Shown: positions 41,701 to 50,530, numbered from the stretch's first letter. The stretch is DNA of 64,000 nt from Fen-1273 sp963837815 (GCA_963837815.1 CAWIOS010000005.1:1-64000); one strand, 5' to 3'. Program-made: numbers and translations. The notes: a model not told the origin generated them from the letters alone.

Positions 41701-43944
41701 ATGGCCGATGTCCGTGAAACGCTCGCGCCCCGGGATACCGTCACGGTTCCCGTGGAGGGCATGACCTGCGCGAGCTGCGTGCTGCGCGTGGAAAAAGCGC
41801 TGAAAAAGGTCGAGGGGGTCAGCGCGGCCACGGTGAACCTTGCCACCGAGCAGACCACGATCACGTTCGACCCGCTCAAGGTGTCGCTCGAACGGCTGCG
41901 GGACGCGGTCTCCGACGCCGGCTACGCGCTCGGCCTGCCGATCGGCCAGGAAGCACCGGAGGAAAACGCGGAGCGTTACCACGCGGGTCTCCGGACTCTG
42001 AAGATCGACCTGGCCCTCGCTGCCGCGCTCACACTCCCGGTGGTCGTCATCAGCATGTTCTCGATGACCCCCTGGTTTCACCGCGTGGTTCCGCTCGGCA
42101 TGAAGAGCGTCGACATCATCCTCCTCCTGCTGACCACCCCCGTGCTCTTCTATTCCGGGAGAAGGTTCTTCGGCAGTTTCTGGAAAACCGCCCTCCACTT
42201 CACCGCGGACATGAACACGCTTGTCGCCGTGGGGACAGGCACCGCGTACGCCTACAGCGCGGTCGTGGTACTGTTCCCGGGCCTGCTCGAGGGGGCGGCG
42301 GACGCCGGGAGCGTCTACTTCGACACCGCGGCCACGATCATCACGCTCATCCTGATCGGAAAATACATGGAGGCCCTCTCGAAGCGCCGGGCATCGGACG
42401 CGATCAGGAGTCTGCTCGGACTCCAGCCGTCCACGGCGCGCGTGACGAGAAACGGCGTGGAGACCGACATTCCCGTCGGGAAGGTCGTTCCCGGCGACAT
42501 CGTGGTCGTCCGTCCGGGTGAACGGGTCCCCGTAGACGGTTCCGTCGAGTCGGGGTCGACGACGGTGGACGAATCCATGGTCACGGGGGAGAGCCTCCCT
42601 GTGGAGAAGACTCCCGGCGACAGGCTAGTCGGCGGGACAGTCAACAGGAACGGAAGCGTCACGTTCCGGGCGACTGCCGTCGGGGCGCACACCGTCCTCG
42701 CCCAGATCGTCAAGCTCGTCGAGGATGCACAGGGCTCGAAGGCGCCCGTCCAGAGTCTGGCGGACCGGATCGCCTCTGTGTTCGTCCCGGCGGTCATCGC
42801 CCTCGCACTTCTGACGTTCGCCGGGTGGCACTACGCCGCCGGCGCGACGTTCACCCATGCGCTCGTCAACTTCATTGCTGTCCTCATCATCGCGTGCCCC
42901 TGCGCGCTCGGGCTGGCGACCCCGACGGCGATGACCGTCGGCATCGGCGTCGCTGCCGCTCACGGCATACTCATTCGGAACGCGGGGAGTCTCGAGAAGG
43001 CAAAATCCGTCACGACGATCGTCATGGACAAAACGGGGACGCTGACCGCCGGCGAGCCGACGGTGACGGATATCGTCCCGCTCTGGGAGAATACCCGGGA
43101 GGCGGTTCTGGGGTTTGCCGCCGCGGTCGAGCGGCTGTCGGAACACCCGCTGGCCGAAGCGGTCGTCGAAAGCGCCCGGCGCCACCTGGTGGAGGTCCGG
43201 GCGGCCGGATCATTTCGCGCGGTCACGGGGCTCGGTGTCACGGGGATCGTTGACGGCAGGAAGGTTGCCGCCGGGAACGCCGCGATGATGAATGCTGAAG
43301 GCGTGGATATCGCTGCTGCGCTCAAGGTGGTAGACAGGCTCACCGCGGAAGGGAAGTCCATTCTTTTCGTTGCGGTCGACGGGGCCGCTGCAGGCGTCCT
43401 GGGGGTGGCGGACAGGATCAAACCGACATCCACTCAGGCCGTTGCCGATCTCCGCCGGATGGGGATCGATGTCATCATGCTGACGGGAGACAACGAGACG
43501 ACCGCGCGCGCGATTGCCGCCCAGGCCGGAATAGAGCGGGTCTTCTCCGGCGTGCTCCCCGCGGGAAAAGCCGATTGCGTCCGCCGGCTTCAGGCTGAGG
43601 GAAGAATCGTCGCGATGGTGGGCGACGGGATCAACGATGCCCCCGCGCTTGCGGCGGCGGACGTGGGTATTGCCCTGGGCACCGGGACGGACATCGCCAT
43701 GGAAGCGGCGGACATCACGCTGATGAAAGGAGATCTCGCGACCATCGCCCGGGCGATCAGGCTCTCCTCCGGGACACTCCGGATCATCCGCCAGAACCTC
43801 TTCTGGGCGTTCCTGTACAACGTCATCGCCATCCCGCTGGCCGCACTCGGCCTCCTGACGCCCGTCGTGGCGGCGGGTGCCATGGCGTTCAGCTCCGTCA
43901 GCGTCGTCACGAACTCTCTTCGCCTGCGCCGGTTTGTCCCGTGA
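41701..43944 (+). CDS. copA: Copper-exporting P-type ATPase
   Basis: A 747-residue P1B-type ATPase. One N-terminal HMA domain has GMTCASC at about 20-26. About eight membrane segments include the CPC motif at 399-401 in IIACPCALGLATP. The actuator TGES (VTGESLPVEK), phosphorylation site Asp443 in DKTGT, HP motif SEHPLAEAVV and the hinge GDGINDAPAL follow. It pumps Cu(I) out of the cytoplasm. It is separated from copZ by a stem-loop, and the Smr gene starts on its last codon. No copper regulator is in the cluster. Confidence 0.96.
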   Translation: MADVRETLAPRDTVTVPVEGMTCASCVLRVEKALKKVEGVSAATVNLATEQTTITFDPLKVSLERLRDAVSDAGYALGLPIGQEAPEENAERYHAGLRTLKIDLALAAALTLPVVVISMFSMTPWFHRVVPLGMKSVDIILLLLTTPVLFYSGRRFFGSFWKTALHFTADMNTLVAVGTGTAYAYSAVVVLFPGLLEGAADAGSVYFDTAATIITLILIGKYMEALSKRRASDAIRSLLGLQPSTARVTRNGVETDIPVGKVVPGDIVVVRPGERVPVDGSVESGSTTVDESMVTGESLPVEKTPGDRLVGGTVNRNGSVTFRATAVGAHTVLAQIVKLVEDAQGSKAPVQSLADRIASVFVPAVIALALLTFAGWHYAAGATFTHALVNFIAVLIIACPCALGLATPTAMTVGIGVAAAHGILIRNAGSLEKAKSVTTIVMDKTGTLTAGEPTVTDIVPLWENTREAVLGFAAAVERLSEHPLAEAVVESARRHLVEVRAAGSFRAVTGLGVTGIVDGRKVAAGNAAMMNAEGVDIAAALKVVDRLTAEGKSILFVAVDGAAAGVLGVADRIKPTSTQAVADLRRMGIDVIMLTGDNETTARAIAAQAGIERVFSGVLPAGKADCVRRLQAEGRIVAMVGDGINDAPALAAADVGIALGTGTDIAMEAADITLMKGDLATIARAIRLSSGTLRIIRQNLFWAFLYNVIAIPLAALGLLTPVVAAGAMAFSSVSVVTNSLRLRRFVP

Positions 43945-44285
43945 ATGCTCTCCTGCTGACGATCGACGTCGCCCATCCCCCGCGGCGTCCCGCCGAGGTG
44001 GAGGAAACCCTCCTTGATGCCTGGGAAACCGTCCGGAATTCCCCCACTCTCCGACTGGTGAAAGTCATCCACGGCTACGGGAGCGGCGGGAAAGGAGGAT
44101 CGACCCGTGAAGTTGTGCGGAACTGGGCCTTCAGCAACCGGGCCCGGTTCCGCGCCGTTGTTTACGGGGAGGAATACGACATTCACGATCCCGGGACAAT
44201 GAAGATTCGCAGGGAGATAGGTCAATACCCCGATAAAGACTTGACAATGCGAAACCCCGGTGTTACCATTATCTGGGTCAAATGA
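43941..44285 (+). CDS. Smr domain-containing protein
   Basis: A 114-residue Smr domain starting with GTG at 43941, overlapping the copA stop (GTGA). It has VDVAHPPRRPAEVEETLLDAWETV, the conserved KVIHGYGSGGKGGSTREVVRNW loop and YGEEYDIHDPGT. Smr domains in MutS2 and small proteins have DNA or RNA nicking activity. Tight coupling to copA is unusual, but no metal role can be inferred. A further candidate start downstream is not supported by homology. Confidence 0.82.
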   Translation: MNALLLTIDVAHPPRRPAEVEETLLDAWETVRNSPTLRLVKVIHGYGSGGKGGSTREVVRNWAFSNRARFRAVVYGEEYDIHDPGTMKIRREIGQYPDKDLTMRNPGVTIIWVK

Positions 44286-44389
44286 GCCGGAGGCCTTGTT
44301 CCCCCCCCGTAGAGGATGATATCAATCACGTCTTGTCACCGTTCTAACCCATACATTCTGTCCTTAGAGCACAAAGCGCCTTCCAGATA

Positions 44390-44749
44390 ATGGCAATCCA
44401 TCTGTTATATGCTGACGATGAGCCGGACCTTCGGGACCTGGTCCAGAATCATCTCTCCCTTGAGGGTTTCGAGGTGGAGACAGTAGCGGACGGGGCGCAG
44501 GCGATAAAGATGCTCGGCAGCAAGAAGTTTGATCTGGTCCTCCTCGACATTCACATGCCGGTCATGGACGGGCTTGAGGTTCTGAAGTTCATACGATCGA
44601 AGAACCTTACTCCCCGGTTGATCATGCTCACCGGTGACGGGGATCCCCACCTGATAAGCGAATGCGCGAAATACGGTGCGACGGACTACCTCACGAAGCC
44701 CTATAACTACCACGAGCTCGTAGAAGCAATCGATCGCGCCCTCTCCTGA
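44390..44749 (+). CDS. Single-domain response regulator
   Basis: A 119-residue receiver domain: LLYADDEPDLRDLVQNHL, the phosphorylated Asp in VLLDIHMPVMDGLEVL, Thr in IMLTGDGDPH, Lys in DYLTKPYNYHELVEAI. It has no output domain. It is similar in type to the one at 15463 and likewise has no kinase neighbour. No Shine-Dalgarno was seen and no promoter with the leaderless geometry could be matched. Confidence 0.88.
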   Translation: MAIHLLYADDEPDLRDLVQNHLSLEGFEVETVADGAQAIKMLGSKKFDLVLLDIHMPVMDGLEVLKFIRSKNLTPRLIMLTGDGDPHLISECAKYGATDYLTKPYNYHELVEAIDRALS

Positions 44750-44850
44750 TTCTTCCGAAGCGCAGCAAGAGATGCCTGATCCCGCACGGCTCGTCATGAA
44801 CCCCCGTGTTCTTCCGGATTTCTTCCACCCCCGATAGAGAGGATTGTTCC

Positions 44851-46638
44851 ATGCGTCTGCTCCTGATTCTGGCGGTCGTGACCGCCCCGGCATTTTCTCA
44901 ACCCCGCAGCGATAGCACATGGGTGACGGACTACGAACGAAGCGGGGGCGTACGGACGCCCCGGTACGAGGAAACGATTGCCTGGTGCCGGAAGCTGGCA
45001 ACGGCGTCCCCGTGGATCCACGTCACGTCGTTCGGCAAGTCCCCTCAGGGCCGGGATCTCCCGCTCGTCATCCTCTCCGCCGAAAGAGCATTCGATCCGG
45101 CAAAAGCGGCCCGGACGGGGAAGGCGATCGTGCTGATACAGAGCGGCATACACGCGGGGGAAATCGACGGCAAGGACGCCAGCCTCATGCTCATGCGCGA
45201 CATTGCCGTCACGAGGCGCCTTGCGCACCTCCTTGACGGCACGATCATTTTGTTCGTTCCGATATTCAACGTCGACGGGCATGAGAGGTTCGGCCCGTAT
45301 AACAGGATAAACCAGAACGGCCCGGAGGAGATGGGCTGGCGCACGACCGCGCAGAACCTGAACCTGAACCGGGACTACATGAAATGCGAAGCGCCGGAGA
45401 TGCGTGCGATGCTCCGCCTGTTCGATGAGTGGCTCCCGGATTTCTATGTCGACTGTCACGTCACCGACGGGATCGATTTCCAGTACGACATCACGTACGC
45501 AGTCGAATCGGCTCCGTATCTTGACCCGGGGGTGAGCGCCTGGGTGGACAACACGCTTCTCCCTTCCTCGCTCCCCGTCGTCGAGAAGTCCGGCCACAGG
45601 ATATTCTCCTACGTCTTCCCCCGCGAAGACCGGGACCTGACGAAGGGGCTCAACAGCGGCGTCTCCACGCCGCGATTTTCCACCGGGTTTGCCGCACTGG
45701 AAAACCGCCCGGCGGTCCTCATTGAGACGCATATGCTGAAACCTTACAGGATGCGTGTCGAAGCGACGTACCAGTTTCTTCTTGGCATGATCGGCTGCAT
45801 AAGCCGGGATCCCTCCGCTCTGCGCACTGTCGTTCGTAAAGCGGACGCGGCCGTTGTCGAGGCGGGAAAGACGTTTGATCCCTCGCGGTCGTTCCCCCTT
45901 GCGTTCGGCATGGGAACGAGAAGCGAGCCGCGCCTTTTCCTCGGTTTCAGGCAGACGACCGAAAAGAGCCCCCTCACGGGAGGCATGCGCACGCGCTACA
46001 CGAAGGACACCGTGTCACTCGTGGTCCCGTTCTTCGACCAGATCACCGTGACCGATTCCGTCACGCTCCCCCTGGCGTATGTCATCCCCCCCGAGTGGAT
46101 GTTCGTGGGGGAGAAGCTCCGCGCCCACGGCGTGCGCATGGAACGGCTCCGGAAGGCGGCCCTCCTCGACGTGGAGTCGTATCGGTTCACCGACGTCAGG
46201 TTCCAGACCCGTCCGTTTGAGGGGAGGCACATGGTGACGTTCGGCGCCGCCGCGACACGGGAGCGGCGTGAATTCCCTGCGGGCTCAATTGTCGTTCGCA
46301 CCTCCCAGCGCGCGGGGAAGGTGATCGCGAACCTTCTCGAGCCCCGGGGACCCGATTCATTTGTCGCGTGGGGGTTCTTCGATCCGATATTCGAGCAGAA
46401 GGAGTACGCTGAAAGCTACGTGATGGAAGACGCGGGGGAGAAACTCCTCGCTGCGGACCCCGGCGTGAAGAAGGAGTATGAAGAAAAGGTCGGTTCCGAC
46501 AGCGCGTTCGCGCGCAATCCGGGCGCACGGCTGAACTGGCTGTACCAGCATTCTCCGTGGCGCGACGCACAGCAGAATGTGTACCCGGTGGGAAGGATCA
46601 CGTCGGCGGTGGAGCTCGACACGGAGCCCTTCAGGTAG
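44851..46638 (+). CDS. M14 family zinc carboxypeptidase, exported
   Basis: From the ATG at 44851 (AGAGGA upstream), 595 residues. A signal peptide (LLLILAVVTAPAFSQ) is followed by the peptidase M14 domain: WVTDYERSGGVRTPRYEET, the zinc site HAGEIDGKDA with HxxE, NLNRDYMK, and DCHVTDG with the third metal His. The C-terminal half is beta-rich with a glutamine-amidotransferase-like stretch (KVIANLLEPRGPDSF). It removes C-terminal residues from peptides or peptidoglycan outside the cytoplasm. Confidence 0.9.
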   Translation: MRLLLILAVVTAPAFSQPRSDSTWVTDYERSGGVRTPRYEETIAWCRKLATASPWIHVTSFGKSPQGRDLPLVILSAERAFDPAKAARTGKAIVLIQSGIHAGEIDGKDASLMLMRDIAVTRRLAHLLDGTIILFVPIFNVDGHERFGPYNRINQNGPEEMGWRTTAQNLNLNRDYMKCEAPEMRAMLRLFDEWLPDFYVDCHVTDGIDFQYDITYAVESAPYLDPGVSAWVDNTLLPSSLPVVEKSGHRIFSYVFPREDRDLTKGLNSGVSTPRFSTGFAALENRPAVLIETHMLKPYRMRVEATYQFLLGMIGCISRDPSALRTVVRKADAAVVEAGKTFDPSRSFPLAFGMGTRSEPRLFLGFRQTTEKSPLTGGMRTRYTKDTVSLVVPFFDQITVTDSVTLPLAYVIPPEWMFVGEKLRAHGVRMERLRKAALLDVESYRFTDVRFQTRPFEGRHMVTFGAAATRERREFPAGSIVVRTSQRAGKVIANLLEPRGPDSFVAWGFFDPIFEQKEYAESYVMEDAGEKLLAADPGVKKEYEEKVGSDSAFARNPGARLNWLYQHSPWRDAQQNVYPVGRITSAVELDTEPFR

Positions 46639-46677
46639 AAGTCACCGGGAAGACGACCCGGCATCCTTCCGGCCTTA

Positions 46678-47814
46678 TCAGGGAGGGGGCTCTGCGAGGA
46701 CCTCCGCGTACATCTTCTCGAGGCGGTCGATCTGGTTCCGCCTGTCGAAGAGATCGAGAACACGCCTTCGGCCGGCGGCGCCGAACCGCCGCCGCATTCC
46801 CGGATCGTCGATGAGACGGAGGAGCGCGCCTGCAAGCTCCTTCGAGGCGCGGGGATGGACATAGAGTCCCGTTTCCCCCTCGACCACGATGTCGAGAACC
46901 CCGTCGCAATTCGTCGAAACGACGGGGAGTTCCATCGCCATCGCCTCGATGAGCACCACGCCGAAGGATTCCGCGTGTGAAGGGAATGCAAGAACGTCGA
47001 ACGACGCCATCACGTCGGGCACGTCCCGTCTGAACCCTGCGAACGTCACGGCGCCGTCAAGCTCCAGCGACGTGCAGAGCCGCCTGATCTCCTTCTCGTA
47101 CGCCTCCTCTCCCGCGCTCGCCTCCCCGGCCACCAGGAACTTCACGTCCGGCCGGGAAGCAACGATCTCCGATGCGGCCCCGAGCAGCTCTTCGTGTCCC
47201 TTCCCCGGCGAAAACCTCCCCACGAATCCCACGACGGTATTCCTGTCCGTGTATCCGAATTCGTCCCGGACCCGGGTTCCGTTCCCCTTTGCCGGTGAGT
47301 ATTCGTCTGCGTCAATCGCGTCGTGGAGCGTCACGACCCGCCCGGGTGCCATGGGTGTCGTGTCAATGACATTCCTGTGTATGACGTCCGAAATCGCCAG
47401 GACGCGGGAGACGCGCGAGTAGGTATAGCGGTGGAAAAGGTCCCTCTTGCTCACGTACGAGCCCACCCGCTTGCTCAGGAGTATGCGCGCCCGTTTCCCG
47501 GAGAAATCCGAGGCGGGGACGACCACGGAGAGGTCTTTCGAATGCTGGCAGTGGATGATTTCGGGAGTGTTGGTGCGGATGTACTTCGAAAGGCCCCGGA
47601 GCGCGGAGGGGTGGAAGTATCCCCGGACGTCGAACTCGATCACGTTCACCGCGCGGGCCCTGGCCTCGGACCCGAGCCGGCTTCCCGTGCAGCAGGCGAG
47701 GTTCACGGGGTATCCACGCCTTGCGAGCTGGGCCGTCATCTCGAGCGCCTGTATCTCGAGCCCTCCCCAGGAGCGGGAGAAGCACGTCTGAAGCACTGCC
47801 GGTGGAGTCGTCAC
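46678..47814 (-). CDS. Glycosyltransferase family 4
   Basis: A 378-residue protein with a GTG start at 47814. The N-terminal domain (FSRSWGGLEIQALEMTAQLARRGYPVNL) and the C-terminal domain (VVGFVGRFSPGKGHEELL, KFLVAGEASAGEEAYEKEIRR, VTFAGFRRDVPDVMASFDVLAFPSHAESFGVVLIEAMAMELPVVST, GVLDIVVEGETGLYV) match GT4 with the donor-binding E-x7-E motif. It transfers sugars in lipopolysaccharide, exopolysaccharide or glycolipid synthesis; acceptor unknown. It is divergent from crcB across a short gap with an inverted repeat. Confidence 0.92.
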   Translation of the reverse strand: MTTPPAVLQTCFSRSWGGLEIQALEMTAQLARRGYPVNLACCTGSRLGSEARARAVNVIEFDVRGYFHPSALRGLSKYIRTNTPEIIHCQHSKDLSVVVPASDFSGKRARILLSKRVGSYVSKRDLFHRYTYSRVSRVLAISDVIHRNVIDTTPMAPGRVVTLHDAIDADEYSPAKGNGTRVRDEFGYTDRNTVVGFVGRFSPGKGHEELLGAASEIVASRPDVKFLVAGEASAGEEAYEKEIRRLCTSLELDGAVTFAGFRRDVPDVMASFDVLAFPSHAESFGVVLIEAMAMELPVVSTNCDGVLDIVVEGETGLYVHPRASKELAGALLRLIDDPGMRRRFGAAGRRRVLDLFDRRNQIDRLEKMYAEVLAEPPP

Positions 47815-47828
47815 GGGGCGGGATCCAT

Positions 47829-47850
47829 AATTGCGACAATGTACGCAATT
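47829..47850. promoter_or_regulatory. 22-bp dyad AATTGCG-N8-CGCAATT, candidate operator
   Basis: A perfect 7-bp inverted repeat with an 8-base spacer sits between divergent glycosyltransferase and crcB genes, about 20 bases upstream of the crcB -35 box. Such dyads are typical of repressor or activator sites. The bound protein is unknown. Confidence 0.45.
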
Positions 47851-47868
47851 CGGTCCGAACGCACAATC

Positions 47869-47897
47869 TTGCTTTTCGGAATAACCTTGGCTACAAT
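47869..47897 (+). promoter_or_regulatory. Promoter of crcB, leaderless geometry
   Basis: TTGCTT (47869-47874), 17-base spacer, TACAAT (47892-47897), then 6 bases to the ATG at 47904. The predicted transcription start is at the ATG. Confidence 0.55.
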
Positions 47898-47903
47898 TCC
47901 TTC

Positions 47904-48275
47904 ATGAACATACTCCTCGTCTTCATCGGCGGCGGCCTTGGCGCCGTGGCGCGCTACCTCCTCCAGGGTGCCGTCTACCGCGTCACGGGCGCTTCCTTTC
48001 CCTACGGCACGATCGTCGTGAACATACTCGGCTGCTTCGTCATCGGCCTCCTGATGTCGTCGATGGAGGAACGGTTCATCGCCGTTCCGTCGCTCCGAAT
48101 ATTCCTCGCGATCGGGATACTCGGGGGGTTCACGACGTTTTCTTCATTCAGTTATGAAACGATGGCGCTTCTCAGGGAAGGGGACATCCTCATGGGGGGA
48201 TTGAACGTCGTCGCGAGCATCGTGATCTGCCTCGCCGCCACGTGGCTGGGGCACGGGCTGGGAAGATACGTATAG
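47904..48275 (+). CDS. crcB: Fluoride ion channel CrcB/Fluc
   Basis: A 123-residue protein with four membrane helices and the family motifs GGGLGAVARYLLQ, PYGTIVVNILGCFVIGLL and GGFTTFSSFSYE. Fluc channels expel fluoride as dual-topology dimers. The ATG has no Shine-Dalgarno, and the promoter predicts a leaderless mRNA. The DUF190 gene follows 22 bases downstream, a common pairing with crcB. No fluoride riboswitch was recognised upstream. Confidence 0.94.
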   Translation: MNILLVFIGGGLGAVARYLLQGAVYRVTGASFPYGTIVVNILGCFVIGLLMSSMEERFIAVPSLRIFLAIGILGGFTTFSSFSYETMALLREGDILMGGLNVVASIVICLAATWLGHGLGRYV

Positions 48276-48297
48276 CATCTCGAAGGGAACGGACACC

Positions 48298-48666
48298 ATG
48301 AAACTCGAAGGCGACGGCAAGCTTCTCCGCATATTTCTCGGCGAATCCGACAGGGTGAACGGGAAGATGATGTACGAGGCGATCGTGCGCGCCGCACGGG
48401 AATCGGGGCTCGCCGGCGCCACGGTCCTGCGGGGGATCGAAGGATTCGGCGCGAAGAGCAGGATTCACACGGCGAAGATCCTCCGGCTCTCCGAAGACCT
48501 TCCCGTCATCGTGGAGATCGTCGACACGGAGGCGAAGATCAAGGCGTTCATGCCGCTGGTGGACGATCTCTTCACCAGGAGCGGAGGGGGCGGGCTGATG
48601 ACGCTCGAAAAAGCAGAGATCATCCGGTACACTCCGGGCGGCGCTCCTTCCGGCACGAAGAGCTGA
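48298..48666 (+). CDS. DUF190 domain-containing protein
   Basis: A 122-residue protein: LRIFLGESDRVNGKMMYEAIVRAARESGLAGATVLRGIEGFGAKSRIHT, IVDTEAKIKAFMPLVDDLF. DUF190 proteins have a ferredoxin-like PII-related fold and frequently sit beside crcB, so a link to fluoride handling or its regulation is plausible but not shown. It lies between crcB and a zinc-ribbon protein gene, all in one direction. Confidence 0.88.
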   Translation: MKLEGDGKLLRIFLGESDRVNGKMMYEAIVRAARESGLAGATVLRGIEGFGAKSRIHTAKILRLSEDLPVIVEIVDTEAKIKAFMPLVDDLFTRSGGGGLMTLEKAEIIRYTPGGAPSGTKS

Positions 48667-48695
48667 GACGGCGCCAATTCAGAGACCCGGCTCCC

Positions 48696-49040
48696 ATGAA
48701 CGGCGACGCTCCGTACTCAAAGACCTGGAAGGAACACCGCGCTGATCAGAAGGTCCTCCTGTTTCTCTTCGTGGCGTTCTTTCCCGTGCTCTACCTTGTC
48801 GTAAGACCGTTGTTCGATCTGACAAAGTTCGATTCCCTCCCGACCATCTTTGCGTTCGCGTGGGGTGCCGCGATCGTCCTTTTTTTCTACCGGGTGCAGG
48901 GTCTCGTATGCCCCCGGTGCGGATCGGCCTTCATGATTCGCTATGGGAAGTTCAGCAACCCCGTGTTCTGGTCCACGCGGTGCGTTCATTGCGGTCTGAA
49001 GAAATATGCGCCGGACGGCAACGGGAATGAGCCCGCCTGA
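48696..49040 (+). CDS. Hypothetical membrane protein with zinc-ribbon-like tail
   Basis: A 114-residue protein with two predicted helices (KVLLFLFVAFFPVLYLVVRPLF and FAFAWGAAIVLFFYRVQ) and a C-terminal cytoplasmic knuckle CPRCGSAF...CVHCGLKK, i.e. two CxxC pairs 20 residues apart. No family recognised. The gene is 29 bases after DUF190 and may share its transcript. The CxxC-CxxC arrangement would fit zinc binding or redox sensing. Confidence 0.6.
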   Translation: MNGDAPYSKTWKEHRADQKVLLFLFVAFFPVLYLVVRPLFDLTKFDSLPTIFAFAWGAAIVLFFYRVQGLVCPRCGSAFMIRYGKFSNPVFWSTRCVHCGLKKYAPDGNGNEPA

Positions 49041-49074
49041 GCGCGATCAGGTAATGAAGAGAGCACGAAAACGA

Positions 49075-49104
49075 CGTGGCCCGCGGAATCACCCGCGGGC
49101 CACG
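49075..49104 (-). terminator. Terminator of gltA (possibly bidirectional)
   Basis: Perfect 12-bp arms CGTGGCCCGCGG / CCGCGGGCCACG with a 6-base loop between convergent genes. On the minus strand the stem is followed by TCGTTTTCG, so it best serves the citrate synthase gene. Confidence 0.78.
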
Positions 49105-49132
49105 CCTGTGTGAAGACGACTTCGGAGTTTCG

Positions 49133-50455
49133 TTACGACCTCTGGCCCAGCATCACCACGTCCCGCTTGTCGTGGCCGAGGTAGATCTGCCGCGGACGGG
49201 CGATCTTCTGGTCCTCGTCGAGGAGCATTTCCTGCCACTGTGAGAGCCAGCCGGACATGCGGCCGATGGCGAAGAGCACGGGGAACATGTCCACCGGGAA
49301 CTTCAGCGCCTGGTAGATCAGTCCCGAGTAGAAGTCGACGTTCGGATAGAGCTTCCGCTTGATGAAGTACTCGTCCTGGAGCGCGATCTTCTCGAGTTCC
49401 AGCGCGATGTCGAGCTTCGGGTTCCTTCCCGTCACTTCGAACACCTGGTCGGCGAGCTTCTTGATGATCGTGGCGCGCGGGTCGAAGTTCTTGTAGACCC
49501 TGTGCCCGAACCCCATCAGGCGCCCGCGTCCTTCCTTCACTTCCTTGATGAATCCCGGGATGTTGTTGATGCTGCCGATGTGGTCGAGCATCCGGAGGAC
49601 CTCCTCGTTTGCGCCGCCGTGAAGCGGGCCGTAGAGGGCCGCCGCCGCGGCAGCCGCCGCGCTGTACGGGTCCACCTTCGAGCTGCCGACGCCGCGCATC
49701 GCCGAGGTGCTGCAGTTCTGCTCGTGGTCGGCGTGGAGGATGAACAGGACGTCGAGGGCCTTCGCGAGGACAGGATCAGGTTTGTATTTCGGTTCCGCGA
49801 TCTTGAACATCATGCTCAGGAAGTTGGACGCGTAGTCGAGTTCGTTGTCGGGGTGGACGTACGGCATCCCGATGCTGTGCCTGTAGGCGAATGCGGCAAG
49901 CGTCGGCACTTTCCCGATCAGCCGGTAAATCGTCAGTTTCCGTTCCGCGGGGTCGCTGATTTTCTTGGCGCTGGGGTAGAATGTCGAGAGTGCGGCGAGC
50001 GCGCTCACGAACATCCCCATCGGGTGCGCGTCGTGATGGAAGCCGTCCATGAACTTCTTCAGGTTCTCATGCACGAACGTGTGTTCCGTGATCTGTTTCG
50101 CCCAGTCCGCGTGCTGCGCCTTCGTCGGCAGTTCCCCCGAGACGAGGAGGTAGGCGACTTCCAGGTAGCTGCATTTCTCCGCCAGCTGCTCGATCGGATA
50201 GCCGCGGTACCGGAGTATCCCCTTGTCGCCGTCGATGAACGTAATCGAGCTCTTGCATGCGGCGGTGTTCATGAATGCGGGATCGTACGTCATCATCCCG
50301 AAGTCGTCGTCCTTCACTTTGATCTGACGGAGATCGATCGCCTTGATCGTGTCGTGTTCTATCGGGAGTTCGTACCGCTTGCCGGTTCTGTTGTCGGTGA
50401 TTGACAGCGTGTCGGGTTTTCCGGCGGTCTTCGGATCGGGAACAGGATTTGCCAT
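49133..50455 (-). CDS. gltA: Citrate synthase
   Basis: The start is the ATG at 50455 with AGGAG seven bases upstream, giving 440 residues; the frame runs further without homology. Type I citrate synthase: the active-site His in ILHADHEQNCSTSAMRGVGS, His in GPLHGGANEEVLRML and the Asp region FGHRVYKNFDPRATI. It condenses oxaloacetate and acetyl-CoA in the TCA cycle. The promoter at 50531-50559 lies about 76 bases upstream, leaving a moderate leader. A 12-bp terminator follows. Confidence 0.96.
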   Translation of the reverse strand: MANPVPDPKTAGKPDTLSITDNRTGKRYELPIEHDTIKAIDLRQIKVKDDDFGMMTYDPAFMNTAACKSSITFIDGDKGILRYRGYPIEQLAEKCSYLEVAYLLVSGELPTKAQHADWAKQITEHTFVHENLKKFMDGFHHDAHPMGMFVSALAALSTFYPSAKKISDPAERKLTIYRLIGKVPTLAAFAYRHSIGMPYVHPDNELDYASNFLSMMFKIAEPKYKPDPVLAKALDVLFILHADHEQNCSTSAMRGVGSSKVDPYSAAAAAAAALYGPLHGGANEEVLRMLDHIGSINNIPGFIKEVKEGRGRLMGFGHRVYKNFDPRATIIKKLADQVFEVTGRNPKLDIALELEKIALQDEYFIKRKLYPNVDFYSGLIYQALKFPVDMFPVLFAIGRMSGWLSQWQEMLLDEDQKIARPRQIYLGHDKRDVVMLGQRS

Positions 50456-50530
50456 GGATTTCTCCTCTGTCTTTCGGTGGATTTTTGGCTCGTGAGAGGG
50501 AAAGAGCGGCGTGAAATAGCAACTGTAGAC

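Noticed and set aside
47815..47903. A fluoride riboswitch (crcB motif) upstream of crcB
   Set aside because: The gap is short and lacks the conserved GGNGAUGG and following elements; the predicted transcription start is at the ATG.
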